This document shows positions 36,084 to 48,085 of a stretch of DNA of 64,000 bases, in pieces. The position numbers and the translations under genes were made by a program. The number at the start of each line of letters is the position of its first letter. Within the stretch, counting starts at the first letter, position 1. The notes under the pieces were generated by a model that saw nothing but the letters and a program-made list of their open reading frames with translations, was not told the DNA's origin and did not search any database. Source of the DNA: Hypholoma sublateritium FD-334 SS-4 (Eukaryota > Basidiomycota > Agaricomycetes > Agaricales > Strophariaceae); the NCBI GenBank assembly GCA_000827495.1, contig KN817520.1, positions 9,979 through 73,978 on the forward strand, read 5' to 3'.

Positions 36084-37741
36084 TTATCTGCCCGAAATGT
36101 CGAGAATGACGTCCGAATTAGAGGTGCGTATGTCAACCTTCCCAGGAGGTGCTTCTGCCCCGCCATCGCCTACCCATGAAGTCGACCCATAAGCATGTCC
36201 CATCTTCGGATGCTGGACCACGGTCCCTCTCTTCCTTTCTTTGCCACTGGGGTCGGCAGCAGGAAGAAGATTGACGTTCGCCTGAAACCAGTTGGATGTC
36301 ATGATATCAAAGCTGCCCTCGTAAGATGGGTGCAGCACCGCGTGTGCTCGAGCATTGGACGTTTTCCCATCGAAGGCAACGGTAGAGTCCAAGGGCGCGT
36401 CCTGGAACACAACAGACAGCGGGCTATTGCTGGTGGCGGTTGATATGTCGAATTTCCCGCCGCTCCCCACAGAGGAGGTAAGATGCAGTGTGGCATCAAG
36501 GACTCTGTACAATAGCAAGATAAGAGCTTGGGCCCCAGTGATGATAGAGACACATTACCCGTTGCTAGTGTGCGCCACGAGAGTGGGTTCCGTCGAGTTG
36601 CTGTGGAGCTCAACATCCACCTGTATAGGACTGTTGCTCGTCTTGAGGAGAAGAGCAGTCGTAGTGTAGAACTTTCCGCGGATACCGGCGTTGGTTGTTG
36701 TCACAGATCCCGCTGCTGCGGATAGCGACTATGTAGTGAAGAAATTACATGTCAGTCTCTGCAAGATTACGAGGATATGTAGAACAGGAGGCACTCCTTC
36801 TGGTGTACTAACCTCGACAACAATAGGCGCGTTTGTCCCCTTCAAGACAATAGACTCGAAACTGAGCTTGGACGACTTGAGGAACTTCGTGAATTGAGCG
36901 GTGTTGGGGACATCGGTTTCGAAGCTCTTCACTGGAGCGGCTGATTTGTCGTCGGAAAAATCAGGGAAGACAATCTCGATAGTAAAGTGCATAGAGTCTT
37001 CGCGTCCATGGGTTCGCCTGCCATAGGGCCAAATAGGAGTCTGTAACAGTAGGAAAGCCTTTAGTTATCCATTGGATTTCGACCTTAGGTTTTGACTTAC
37101 GAATAGGCCCACACCTTGCTGGTTCCCGTCGCGAGAGACTAGACATGCCTTTGCGAGGTCTCTTATATATTCCCGGTGATATTCAGCGATGACGTTGACG
37201 GTGACAGAGTCTTTAGGCTGATCTGCGGATGTTACGAACTCAATGAGACCAGCTGAGAGCGATCCACGAGAGACGAAAAATATGTTGTCGGCCGAGAGCG
37301 GGATCTCGAAGGATGTCCTGGCGGTCTTGAAGTGCTGTCCGTTGTCGGGTCCATCAGTCCACTCGCTCCCCTGGATGCAGGTGTTTGTGACGATGTCGGA
37401 AGGAATCTCATAAACAGTGCCGTCGTGCATATCGGGTGACTCCTACAGTCCGTGGTCAGTCCCTCCTCGAAAGAAAGTTATACAGAGCTCCTTACTGAAT
37501 TTCGATGTCCTCTAAAGCAGATAAATCTTGAGGGACGTATCCAGTGAAACATGGCAAGTGATACAGAGATGAACAATAAGCCGCGCAGTACTCGTCGAAC
37601 GGTGCTTGGACCTTTGTGCACTGGCCGAAAAAGGGATTTTCCTTGGACCACATACATCTGCGGCCCAGGGCTCACATTGAGCGGATGCGTAATGGACGTG
37701 GGGAGCACGCTCTCAGTCTTGTTGTCAGGAGGGAAAGACAT
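36084..37741 (-). CDS. DUF7330-like membrane-anchored protein, copy 1
   Basis: Five exons: 37741-37496, 37442-37101, 37040-36813, 36728-36559 and 36504-36084, about 468 residues. A short cytosolic N-terminus (NVSPGPQMYV-like, then STVRRVLRGL) leads to one membrane helix near residues 48-68, so it is a type II membrane protein. The outer part has two kinds of blocks. First comes a beta-rich region LSADNIFFVSRGSLSAGLIE. Repeated strands with TSNSP/TSNxPI words follow (KTSNSPIQ, ATSNSPLS, RTSNSDV), as in beta-helix or adhesin-like repeats. This fits the basidiomycete DUF7330 family, whose function is unknown. It shares its exon plan with copies 2 and 3. Confidence 0.65.
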
Positions 37742-38730
37742 AGTGTTGTTGCAAGTGATGTACCGTGAAAGTACGCATCGTTTATCTATACATCTGCGCC
37801 AGTTGCGGTTAGTCAGCTGTAGGCCGTAAGTCGTGAACGCTGCGCTCACTGCGCGATCAAAGCTGGCATGGAAGTGACGTCGCGATTCCTATCACCATAT
37901 GCAGCCATGGATGTGGCAAGCGAATTTATCCAAACTTTGGGAAACTACGAATCTCAGTACCAGGTAGCGCTTAGTGCGTATTGTTTTATTTCTTGATGGC
38001 TGTCCGAAATGGTAGCGCCTGACGAAAGGTGTGACGAATAAAAGTTCATACAGCAAGTACGCCGTGTAGAATTCATCCATAGTTCTTTTTGGAGCATGTT
38101 TGGACATTGGGCCAGTACATAGTCTGTAATCAAGACTGCGCAACATGACAGAAAGAGCGGGAAAATAGAAGATATAGACTGACGAACGATCATATCAAAA
38201 TTACGAAAAGATTGCGCAGCGCAGCCCATACATTTCCTTCGCGGACCTCGGGAATTTGTGAATACATGTTGTTTTCCTGTGGTGAGCGTGGACCTTCTGA
38301 GCCTCGCCTTCCGAGGGGGGGTTCAACTTTTGAGTCTTGACCAGCGTTCCGCAGTTCCTGACCGATTCTCGACTCGTGGTGGCCCGTGTGAGGTACGCAC
38401 AGTGTCAGATTAAGAAAGGGTCGAGGGTTGGAACGTGCACCATGAGCGATATCTAGTGCCGCAATGGGGTACGGAAATAAGTTTAAGGCAAGTTTTGGGC
38501 AAGTTCAAACAAGTTGTTGCTGAGCTGCACGCGTCACGGACGCGTGATGCCGGGAATTGCCGGGAACCAGTTGTGATGCTCTCCAACGGCTCTCACTTGG
38601 CTTGCACTTGGCTCTCACACAAAACAAAACAAAAGATTTTCCACATACTTAGAGTGATATATTAGATCGGATAGAGAAACTCAACTACATATTGTTCGAA
38701 CACCCCGACCCCTAATGCCCCAAGGCTGTA
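37742..38730. other. Spacer between DUF7330-like copies 1 and 2
   Basis: No gene recognised in about 990 bp. It should hold the promoter of copy 1. Frames at 37892-38229 are unconvincing. Confidence 0.45.
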
Positions 38731-40357
38731 TTAGAGCACGAGGATCACCGGCGAGTTGGTTGTGGACATGGTTATACCTGGTACGATTGTAGGATATCCG
38801 GGAAAAGGCCAGGTAGGCTTCTCCTCCCCCCAGTAGACCGTTCCTTTGAGTACACCTTGCTTTATATCGGTGTACTGGAACTGTCTCGACCTCCCCTTCC
38901 CGCTGGGATCGACTGTTCCGGGTGACTCGTCAATTTCGGCTTCGCCGATGGTTGTTGAAAGGCTGAAATCTCCCTCATAAGTCGGGTGCGTAACCACTGT
39001 GACTGGACTGTTTGTTGTAGAAGCCACAGTATCGAGAGCTGAGTGTAATGGAGCCGCTTTGAATTCCAGTCCGATCGGGCTGTTTGACGTCTGCGCAGAA
39101 ACAAAGTATCTCCCGAGATTGGTAGCACCTGGGTACGTAGAGCGGAAAAGCCCGATGGTAGCCTGTATAGGACTATGTAGCGGAAAATTAGGTCAACGTA
39201 TGCAGTATGCGATTTTTCAATGCGATACTTGCCTATTGCTTGTTGTTGCGTAGATGGAGGGCGTAACCGCACCAAAGATATCCGTATCATTGAGATTTAC
39301 CGATACCATGATAGGGGCATTGCTGGTTGTCAGCTGTAGAGTTTTTGTTGAATTGAATGTTCCTCGGATGGCTCCTCCCAGAGAACGGACGTCAATCGAT
39401 CCCCCAGTCAGCGACTTGTAGTGATGAAAGTCAGGGCAAGGTCGTGTGAGTCATTTCATAGTGTGGCCTACCTCAGCATAAATGGGGGAAGGGGTGTTCG
39501 AGCTCAAAGAGATGCTCTCAAAAAAAACCTTCGAACCAATGTCTCCAATCTGCTGGACGGTGTCTACCATGTCGGTTCGAAAAGCGTAAATTCGAAGTGG
39601 ACCGAAGCCTTCTTCTAATTCCGGGAGAATCATTGTCGTGGTATAGAGCTCTAGCTGGGACGGGCTAGTGGCTTGTGTGTGAGGATGGTTTGGGGTCTAC
39701 ATGCGATAAGATAGCAATAAGCGCCCAGGTACATTAATCAAATACACCCGATGCAGGACGACTCAGACTCACAAAGATCTCAACGTGTTGCCCGGATTTC
39801 ACGCAAATTCGAGCGCCATTACGCGCCTCTGATATGGGATATCTCCGGGATATATTGAATGAAATCGTGTCCAGGGGCTGATTGGGAGATGTTATGACGC
39901 TGAAGCTCCCGCCTGAGCGAGAGCCCCTAGACGAGAAGCTGAGAGATTTGCTCAAAACCCGGGCCGCTGCCGACGGAAGAAGAATGTTCAGTGTCGCCTG
40001 AGATACGAATTCTGAATATAATTCGGCAGGGCCCTGATAATCTTGAGTAGTTGTCCAGTCTTTCTCTTGAATGCAGATACTGTCTTCCAATGAGTTTTCT
40101 CCAGAGAAATACACATTGATAAGATAGGTCTTCCAGGAGGGCGACTCATCCCATCGTTGCTACATTCACTACGGTTAGACCTCTTCGAACAATATTTTCA
40201 CAGAATAGGAATGGATAGTCACCACTGCTTGCTGAAGTATGTACATATATTGGATACATATTTGCATTAGAAGACATGAAGCCACAATTGCTAGCATGGT
40301 GCATCGGAGCGTCGCGGGCGCCTGCTCAAGGCGCGGAGTCGTTTCAGGAGCGGTCAT
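38731..40357 (-). CDS. DUF7330-like membrane-anchored protein, copy 2 (divergent)
   Basis: Five exons: 40357-40223, 40159-39773, 39696-39472, 39414-39233 and 39172-38731, about 456 residues. The N-terminus is shorter than in copies 1 and 3, with a membrane helix at about residues 21-45 (MLAIVASCLLMQICIQYMYI). Core blocks are FSSRGSRSGGSFSVITSPNQ, then TTSNAPIMVSVNL, ATTSNSPIQATIGLF and STTNSPV, the same TSN-P repeat as its neighbours. Intron 4 (39232-39173) has a GC donor (GCAAGT) and ATAG acceptor; only this splice keeps the repeat intact, while the GT alternatives break it. It ends TTNSPVILVL, without the tail of the other copies. Function unknown. Confidence 0.6.
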
Positions 40358-40687
40358 CCCGCAACTATTTGGTTTTTTGGAAGTGGTCGCAGATTGCAGA
40401 GAATGTAGTCAGATCAATGGAATGCAGCAGACGTTTCCCTCTCACGATTGCACACCATTGTATGATTTTTATCTCTGATAAGAATCACTCTTGTCGCAGA
40501 ACGCTTCACTGCATTTGGTATGTCTTCTCGCGGAGTAGACACAGATAGACACTCGTGAACGTATTCAGAAGCCCCGGACGTGGTCTCAAACCGACAGTAC
40601 AACAGGTAAAATTCGTACGCACATCATAAGAAAAGTAGATTTAGAAAAGAGTGGGTTCAACACGAAATGAAATGCCTAAGACGTCCT
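40358..40687. other. Spacer between DUF7330-like copies 2 and 3
   Basis: 330 bases, no gene. Probably the promoter of copy 2. Confidence 0.45.
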
Positions 40688-42306
40688 TCAATTGCCTAAG
40701 ATATCAAGGACTACGGCGGAATTGGAAGTGTGGACGTTGACCTTTCCAGAACCTTTATCAGTTCTACCCTCTTCTTGCCACAAGGTCGAGCCGAAGAAAA
40801 GGTTCTTCTGTCTCTGATACAAGGTTGTACGATGCCTTTCTTTGCCGCTAGGATCAGCCGCAGGAAGTATGTTGAGATCGGCACTGAACCACTTAGATGT
40901 TCCTACATCGAAGGCGCCCTCGTATGTCGGGTGCAAAGACACATGTGCTCGTCCGTTAGAGGTTTTGGCTTCGAGCGAGAGAGTAGAATTGATAGGCGCA
41001 TCGGTGACTATGGCGAATACGGGGCTGTTGCTGGTGACTGTCGATACATCGAATTTGCCGCCGTCTCCCGCCGAGGAAGTAAGTCGTAGCCTTGCGTCGA
41101 TTTTTCTGTAATGATTTAAAAATCAGCATCAAGTCCGAAGTTCAGCAGTGGGCTTATGTACCCATTGCTAGTGCGCGCGTCTAAAATGGGTTCTGTGGAG
41201 TCGCTGAGCAGGCCGACGTCTGCCTGGATGGCAGCGTTGCTGGTCTTGAGATAGAGGGACGTCGTTGTGTTGAAAGATCCAATGATAGCGCCATTGCTCG
41301 TGTGCAGCGATCCTTTCGTGGCGGATAATGTCTAAATATAAATGAATAAACGTATCAAGTGGCTGTCGAGCACGGTCGTTGCGTGAATCTACTTGCCTGC
41401 ACATTGATAATACCATTCGAGCCTTTCAAGGAGACAGAGTCGAAATTGATCTTGGACTCCAGTCTCTTAACGTAGTGTGCGGTGTTAGGAACATCGGTCT
41501 CAAAACCCTTTACAGCGACCACAGAGGAATCATCAGAAGATTCGGGGAAAACGACCGTGGTTCCGAAGTGCATGGTATCTTCGCGACTACGAGGGTGCCT
41601 GCCGCTCTCCCAGGTCGGTGTCTAAGACAATTGATATTTAGTTGCTCACTGCCGGCCAACGTTTCCGACTTACGAATATACCGACACCTTGTTGGTTTCC
41701 AGAGCGGGAAACCAGACATGCCTTCGCCAGATCCCTGACATATTCTCGATGATAGTTTGCTGCGATATTCACGGTGACTGTATCTTTGGCTTGGTCCGGC
41801 GAAGTGACAACTTCAAGGAGACCTCCCGACAGCCATCCACGAGAAAGCACGAACAAGTTGTCAGTGGAGAGAGGGAGATCAAACGAGGTCCTGGCAATAT
41901 GATAGAACCGGGTTCCGCTGTCTTCGTCTATGGCCCATTCACTTCCTTGAACGCAGTCATCCAGGACTAGGTCGGAAGGGACGTCATAATGCCAATGGTC
42001 GTCGTGAATATCCTGTAGTCATTCATGATCAGATCGCTCTCGTGTTATGGAACGGTGAAACAAACTTACAAATTCTTTTCCGCCTCCCTTAATCCAGGAA
42101 TATGTAGAAGCGAATATCCATTTGCACAGCAGAAAAGACACAAAAATGAACACGAGACCGCGCAGCACTCGTCGAAGCGTGCTTGGGCGTTTACGGGCAG
42201 GCACATAGATTTCGGCACCTTCAACGTACATACGCGGTCCAGGGTTCACATTGAACGGCTGCGAAGTTGGGAGGATGTCCTGAGACTTGGAGTCAAAAGA
42301 GGCCAT
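40688..42306 (-). CDS. DUF7330-like membrane-anchored protein, copy 3
   Basis: Five exons: 42306-42070, 42012-41674, 41621-41397, 41331-41162 and 41105-40688, about 462 residues. It is close to copy 1 throughout: NVNPGPRMYV, STLRRVLRGLVF with one membrane helix, LSTDNLFVLSRGWLSGGLLE, EYVRDLAKACLVSRSGNQQG, and repeats KTSNAAIQ, VTSNSPV and HTSNSAV. Exon 4 is 170 nt in both copies 1 and 3. The intron after exon 3 (41396-41332) uses a GC donor (GCAAGT), where copy 1 has GTTAGT at the matching place. Upstream in-frame codons to 42327 start with TTG, so MASFDSKSQ is taken as the start. Function unknown; surface or cell-wall location is an inference from the membrane helix and beta repeats. Confidence 0.65.
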
Positions 42307-42828
42307 ACTGAGGCCGGGAGCAGACAAAAGAGGGAAATGGTTTGGGGAAATATTGGGGCGTTATTTATCTATGCACTGATCCACGGCGGAGGCCGTGATT
42401 TGTAATGATCTTTGCACTTGCTGCGTCCTCGTCACCCTCGACTCAATTATGACTCCAGGCCACTTGATGAAGAGTTGCCAATGCCGCTCCCAATGGTGCA
42501 ACTGATCTTCTAGATTCGTATCAGCATACGTTGAGCACGCTATATTTGTTACTTCAAATATACACATACACACAGATGATAGTGCTTGATGCGTGGTGCC
42601 TCGTCGAGAGGAGCAAAGACTTGCAAAGAAGAGACGCTAGTCATTGTCAAATCGATGGTACTTTCCACGACGATTGTCTCCATAAAATCAGACAACAAGC
42701 TCGCTCAAGTCCACAATGCGATTAAATCGGGAGTTCCGCACATGTACGACACTTCCGCAGCCAGCCTGGTGCCTGCTGAGCGCTCAGCCATAGATATTAC
42801 CAGGCAAGCTGCGCAACTGAGGCGACGC
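42307..42828. other. Spacer between copy 3 and KRI1
   Basis: No gene recognised. It covers the promoter of copy 3 and the 3' region of KRI1. Confidence 0.45.
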
Positions 42829-45465
42829 TCAAGCCTGCGCAGCCTCTTCTTTTGCTCGATGTCGGCGTTTCCTTTTCTTCTTTTGTCCACTTTCAGTAGC
42901 ATCTGCCGCACCTTCCTCCCCACCGCCCGCTTTCCCAGACGGCGTTTCGGCTGCCGCACTTTCCCGCTTGCGCTTCTTGGGTTTGGGTTGATCACTGCGG
43001 TCGGCCTCGCGCGTGGCATCCACCCGGGGCGTATCTTCGATCATGGCGTCTGCGGGCGCAGCATCCGCCTCGGTCCCGCCGAGTGCGGCCTTGAGCTTCA
43101 TGCGCTCCTTCTTGCCCATCCTCTTCTTCGGCTTTTCTGCGTTGTCCCCGTCGGCGCGCGTACGTCCCCCGGACGAAGACGCAAAGGTCATGCCAGTGCG
43201 CTCGCCCACCTTCGCCTGGATCTCGTGCAGTTTTTCTTGGACCTTGGGATTCCACCTGTGGCGGTCACCCTTTTCTTGTCGGTACGGCGCGTATTTTTTG
43301 ACGCTCATGTATTCGTTGAGCTCTTGATCAGTGGCCATGAGAATTTCCGCGGGCGTCAAGGCGTACGTCTGGGCTTGCACGGGGACATATTTGAAACGTG
43401 TGGGCATGTCCCCGATCTATACACCTGCCGTCAGTTAGTGTTTTCATGGGATTTTGAGATGCGTACCAGGTCATTAAAATCGAGGCCATAGATTTCGTCC
43501 ATGTACTCTTCGAGTTTGCGCTTCCGCATCTCCTCCGTCCCGTCCCACTCCTCATCCGGGTCAAACTCGGGCACCACATCGGCATCCATGGCGTCGATGT
43601 CGACACCGTCGTCCCCCGCTGCGTCTTTCTTCTTCTTCTTTTTCTTCTTTTCCTTTTTACTCAGTTTCGGACTCGCAGCAAAGACAACGTGTGCGTCGTC
43701 GTCCGAGATCGGGATATCGCCAATGTCGACATCCTCGTCCCACACCGGCTTGCCATTCGCATCGTACCGCACGCCGTCGTCCCCGTCGTCTCCATCGTCC
43801 CCGAATTCCTCCTGCTCGAATGCGTCCGCGCCGCGGTCGAACAGCCCCGCCATCTGCCTGTCGTGCTTCTCGGGGTCCCACTCACCCTCGAGATCTAGCT
43901 CCCGCAACGCCTCGTCCACGAACGTGTCGTCCTCGCCGTCCTCGCCGGCTGTACCCTTCAATCCGCCTTGCTTCCCGATCAGCTCCAGCTTGCGCTTCAC
44001 TTCGCGCATCTTGAGCGCTTTCAGGCGCTTGACCTCTTCGCGCTTCTTCTGCAGCTCCTGTTCTTTACGCTCCTTGCGGCGCTCCCTTGCGTCCTTGCGC
44101 GTGGTATCCTCACGGCGCACGACGGATGGGAGGTTGCGGGGGAAGGAGGGGATAGTGGCCGCGCCGGGTTCCTCGAAGCGATGGTTGTACGAGATTTCGA
44201 AATACGATGCGAGCGACTCGAAGGATGTGTCAGAGAGCAGGCCCGGGTCGTCTTCCTCCTCGTCTTCCGCTTTAATTGTGTCCCGGTCGCCGTCCTGGGG
44301 TTCGGCCTTTGACTTGCCTTTCTTTTTACGACGCTCTTCGGGGTTGGTGGTGACTTCGTTGTAGGTGGGGACACGGCCTTCCGATTTGTCTATCCACCCG
44401 CGGTTGACGATGTAGCTGGTCACCGCATAAATGAAGGTATCTGTAAAAGTATGAATGGAACGTACTGGAGTAAGAAATCCTGATCTTGTTCAGCCTTTGA
44501 TTTCTTCGTGGGCACAGTCCCCGCTTCAGACGTCTTCTTCGATTTCTTCTTCTTTTTCTTCTTTTTATCGGACGAGGCGACCTCCCCATCTGCCTCCGCC
44601 ACTTCCTCCTCTTCGTCTTTGACTTCATCCTCATCGACGTCCCCGTCCCCGTCCCCGTCCGCATCCAAAGTCACAAGTTCCTTTAGGTCCCCGACTTCGC
44701 GCTCAAGGAAAGCTCGGTACTCCTCTTCCTCCAGCTCCCGCTCATCCTTCGTCTTCTCACGGGGAATAAGGATGTCGTCGTCGCCAATTTGTGCTACGGC
44801 CCCGTGGAACGCTGCGATAGTTTCTTTCCGCAGAGCATCTTGCTCTTCGACGTGCGTCAACTGTTTAACCTCGTTCTCTGGTGAGGCAGAGCGCGAGCTG
44901 TTGAGCATGGCTTCCATGTTCACTTGGCGCAGTGTTACAGGTTTTACCTGATAAGTATATTAATAAGATGCGGGGATGAGGCTGGGGAAGTGTGGCCACC
45001 TTTTTTGCCTTCGTCTGCGCGGTCGCGCTTGTCGACCCGATTTTCTCTTTCTCCTCTACGAATAAGTTAGGAAATGGCACAATTTAAGTAGCTTTATTGA
45101 ACACACCTCCAAATATATTTATTTCAGAGTTGTAAATTCCGGGGTCCTTCTTCCTGATCCTAGCTAGCGTTCGCAGGATGGCCGCATCCACGGCCGGTGT
45201 AAGCTCTTCACCATGTTCGTCTTCGGACTCCGCGCTCTCTGAGTCGGTGAAGTCAGATCCAGAGGCGTCAGGGTCATAGTCAGAACCATATTTTGCCTGT
45301 ACTGGGTAGATGTCAATGGCGGCCTGGGGAAACGAGAGAAAACGCACATCGTTCGAGCTCCTCCCGCTCCTTGCGGTATTCAAACGCCTTCGCGTAGTGC
45401 TCGTTTATCGTGAGTTGGGTATCCTTTCCGGTGGTTGGCTCATCATCTGAGAACAGTAGTTCCAT
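42829..45465 (-). CDS. KRI1: KRI1-type ribosome biogenesis factor
   Basis: Six exons: 45465-45348, 45301-45107, 45055-45000, 44947-44466, 44415-43467 and 43416-42829, about 795 residues. It starts MELLFSDDEPTTG. Family blocks are ERLQAKYGSDYDPD, DFLLHYIVNRGWIDK, FPRNLPSVVRREDTTRK, the Kri1 core LEEYMDEIYGLDFNDLIGD with RFKYVPV, and YAPYRQEKGDRHRW. Acidic and lysine-rich tracts are frequent, as in yeast Kri1 (591 residues). Yeast Kri1 binds Krr1 and is needed for 40S subunit assembly in the nucleolus. Two introns were set by family fit: the one ending at 45302 (acccag, giving ERLQAKYG) and the one ending at 44416 (gaccag, giving HYIVNRGW). The six-base repeat ccccgt at 44642-44660 codes an Asp-Gly run. 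Confidence 0.88.
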
Positions 45466-46288
45466 CCGTGGTTGATAGCGTCGTCAGCAGCGACGTCGAG
45501 CGTCAGGACTCAGTACTGGTCAAAGTTTGGCGAAATGGCAGGGAGCGACAAAAAATATCATCACGTGCAGACACGCAGCTTCGTCACGTTACGGTAGATC
45601 GGTATTTTCCGAAGCTTAGCGCCGCGCGAGATTTCGTTTCTCACCTTGGATTTGCGTTCCTCAACACAGAAGTATCGATGACGAAATGCCTCGCGAAATG
45701 GCATATAAGTAACAAGATAAGGCTTAAAATATGCGGGAGAGATGATAATCACTCGGCCAGCTTCAATCAAGGAATCTCCAAATTTCTGACATGTCAGATT
45801 TCCGCAGCGACCCCGCAGTGGGCGCACTGCGCAGCCTCCCAAATTCCAGAACGCTTAGGAGGGAATCGGCAATGTCGATCACATGTGGCATCGACCATGC
45901 GCTGGAGTCGTCGGGAGCATGCGATAGGCGCTTGAAATCCTCCGATGTCTCCGGAAATAAAATGAGCAACGGCAAAGCACAGGTAAAAGCACTGCGCTGA
46001 AGGTGCGCAGTGAGAACGCTCTTGTATTCTATGTAATGTAGTCTGATGTAAAGGACTTGCTAGGACACGTTAGAACACGTTGCAGCGCAATTGAGCAGCG
46101 GCATCATATTATCGCTGAAATTGATCACGCCGCTTGTCGTCGGCGGGGCCGCGCGTGCCTTGTTTATAAGATACTGATCAGTGACTCAGTTTCCAATTTC
46201 GTTGCTCCTGCTTTCCATCATCGTGCGCCGCCTCTGCTCGCGGCTCTCTGTCCCATAGCTGGTCATCCACCGACTTCCATTTCCTTCG
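45466..46288. promoter_or_regulatory. Divergent region between KRI1 and the small membrane protein gene
   Basis: About 820 bp holding both promoters. It also contains overlapping frames on both strands (45435-45935 plus; 45975-45763 minus) with no recognised features. Confidence 0.4.
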
Positions 46289-46903
46289 ATGATTGTGGTA
46301 GACGACCCGCAGGAACCTCAGTCTCCAGCTGAACGGTCGCCTCTCAAAAGCCCGACTGTGACGACCCGCGACGGGCTTCCCTTACCACAAGCACCACCGC
46401 CTCCATACGCCGCCACGAATGCTGAGACTTCGCGGCCTTACTTTCCTGCTCCAAGTCAAGGTCATCTACCCCCACCCGTCACACTGGTACTCGTGCACCG
46501 GAGATCGGCCCTAAGGCGTTTCTTACGAGCGTTTGCGGTGGCCATCCTCGTCCTCTTCTTGTGGGGACTATTTGTGGAAAGCCTGTCCCCGCGCGCGCCC
46601 ATTAAGAAAAATAAAGGAAGTGGCAAACATGTGGATAGAAGACCAAATGGCATGGTATGTCGCAGTCCCGGCTCTGACATTGCTCATCAGAACTCACGCC
46701 ATATCCTGGCTGCACAGGAATGGCTTGTGCGCAATTGGTACAGAACAGATTCCTATGCCCCCGATACAGCATGTCCGTGCTCGCATGACGATCTCCCTAC
46801 TACAACTGGGCAGCCATTGGCTGTCCAATATTCCCCCGTGATTTCACGTTCTGAAGATGTTTTCTCAATCGCAGTACCAACATCCACGTCATCGACTTCA
46901 TGA
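46289..46903 (+). CDS. Small single-pass membrane protein, unrecognised
   Basis: An open frame of 204 codons. The N-terminus is Pro/Ser-rich (LPLPQAPPPPYAATNAET), then comes a basic stretch RRSALRRFLRAFAV and one membrane helix at about residues 79-98. This layout resembles the start of the three DUF7330-like genes, which read STLRRVLRG before their helix, but none of their beta repeats follow. The last part, VISRSEDVFSIAVP, faintly recalls their LSTDNLFVLSRG block. An intron at about 46655-46716 (GTATGT...CAG) is possible and keeps the frame. It may be a truncated relative or a separate small protein. Divergent from KRI1. Confidence 0.45.
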   Translation: MIVVDDPQEPQSPAERSPLKSPTVTTRDGLPLPQAPPPPYAATNAETSRPYFPAPSQGHLPPPVTLVLVHRRSALRRFLRAFAVAILVLFLWGLFVESLSPRAPIKKNKGSGKHVDRRPNGMVCRSPGSDIAHQNSRHILAAQEWLVRNWYRTDSYAPDTACPCSHDDLPTTTGQPLAVQYSPVISRSEDVFSIAVPTSTSSTS

Positions 46904-47490
46904 AGCCCGCCTGCCTTTGTTTCTTTTTCTGCACATTGTATATGCACCGCCATTGAATATTGATGGTTATACCGTGTCCCTGATGCTGATCTCAATAGTT
47001 GATTCTCCAGAACATTCACAGATTATCGTTTTCTTATTTGTATCTACCACGTACTTTATCGTCATGTTATCCACCTCTGCTCGTTTGTACAATGTGCTTT
47101 AGCTCTGATTCTAAGTATGCTCGTCTGCTGGATTTCTTTTTACATAATAACCTCCCCTACATTGAAGCATCCTGTAACTATTATTATTGACCGACGCTGA
47201 GGTTGAACGTTCTTTGTTGGAAAACACAAAATATCCGACCATGGTAAACAGGCAAACCGACTAGCTAGTAAGTGCGATCAAACAAATGAGCAGAGACCGT
47301 CGGCAGAGAAAGTCGCCGGAGACACCAGGATTTTTAGGCTCGCGACCAACCGGTTAATTCAAACCCTGCAAAGGGTTCGACAGAACCGGCTGGGAGGAAC
47401 CGACCCGTGTTGGAGGAGTCACACTTGGTCACAAAAGACTTAGAATAATTCATGGTTATTCGCACACAATATACACGGTACAACACTGCT
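46904..47490. other. Spacer
   Basis: AT-rich, about 590 bp, no gene recognised. Confidence 0.45.
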
Positions 47491-48085
47491 TTACTCGTCT
47501 CCGCTGTCATCGTCATCCTCCCACTCACTTCCCGCGTTATCTGAATCTTCCTTCTCTATCTCGACCTCGTCCATGTCCAGATCAACATCCTCAGATGTCA
47601 AACGAGGTAATGTTGGCTCGTTTTCACCATGAACAACTTCGTTCAAAATCCCTTCCAGCTCGCTTGGTTCTTCAAACACATCGCCCATTTCAACATCACT
47701 GTCATCGTTGATGAGTTGAATCTCATCGTCAACTGTAGATTCCAGGGGTGGAAGATCTGGTGCAGGGGCCGGGATGGAGACCGTGCTGGTGGCTGGTGGC
47801 AGGTCTGTGCTTGCTGGTGCGCCTGTAAGATATTCCTCTGCCAAAGTGGAAACAGGCTTCATCTGACGTCGCTTCTGCAGGCCGTGGAATGCTTTATTGA
47901 AGTCATGAATAGGACCTTTGGTGCCTTCTGCCAGATGTTGCAACCCCACCCCAATCACGTCCTTCACAAGGTCATCGTCGTCGAGCACGCGTCCGGGTTG
48001 CACTCGGTACACATTGTTCTCATCCAGGCTATCCATGAGCGTTGCGATGTCTTTCGCAAGATCGGGAGGAGTGTGCAGTGTGCCC
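47491..48085 (-). pseudogene. C-terminal fragment of a DUF6589-like protein
   Basis: The frame reads leftward from the junction near 48080. It opens with TLHTPPDLAKDIATLMDSLD, then NVYRVQPGRVLDDDD, AEGTKGPIHDFNKAF and LQKRRQMKPVSTLAEEYL, and ends in an acidic tail (EWEDDDDSGDE). I recall this layout from the end of the fungal DUF6589 family, which is often found near transposons. The large upstream part of the family is absent: the other strand of the adjacent DNA codes for a helicase instead. The first in-frame ATG is at 48036. Without its N-terminal part it is unlikely to work. Confidence 0.5.

Noticed and set aside
42586..43491. 301-codon plus-strand frame
   Set aside because: Antisense to the last exon of KRI1, no recognisable feature.
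43501..44364. 287-codon plus-strand frame, Ser-rich
   Set aside because: Antisense to KRI1; the Ser and Phe runs mirror the Asp/Glu and Lys tracts.
45435..45935. 166-codon plus-strand frame in the KRI1 promoter
   Set aside because: Overlaps the KRI1 start and a minus-strand frame; no family features.
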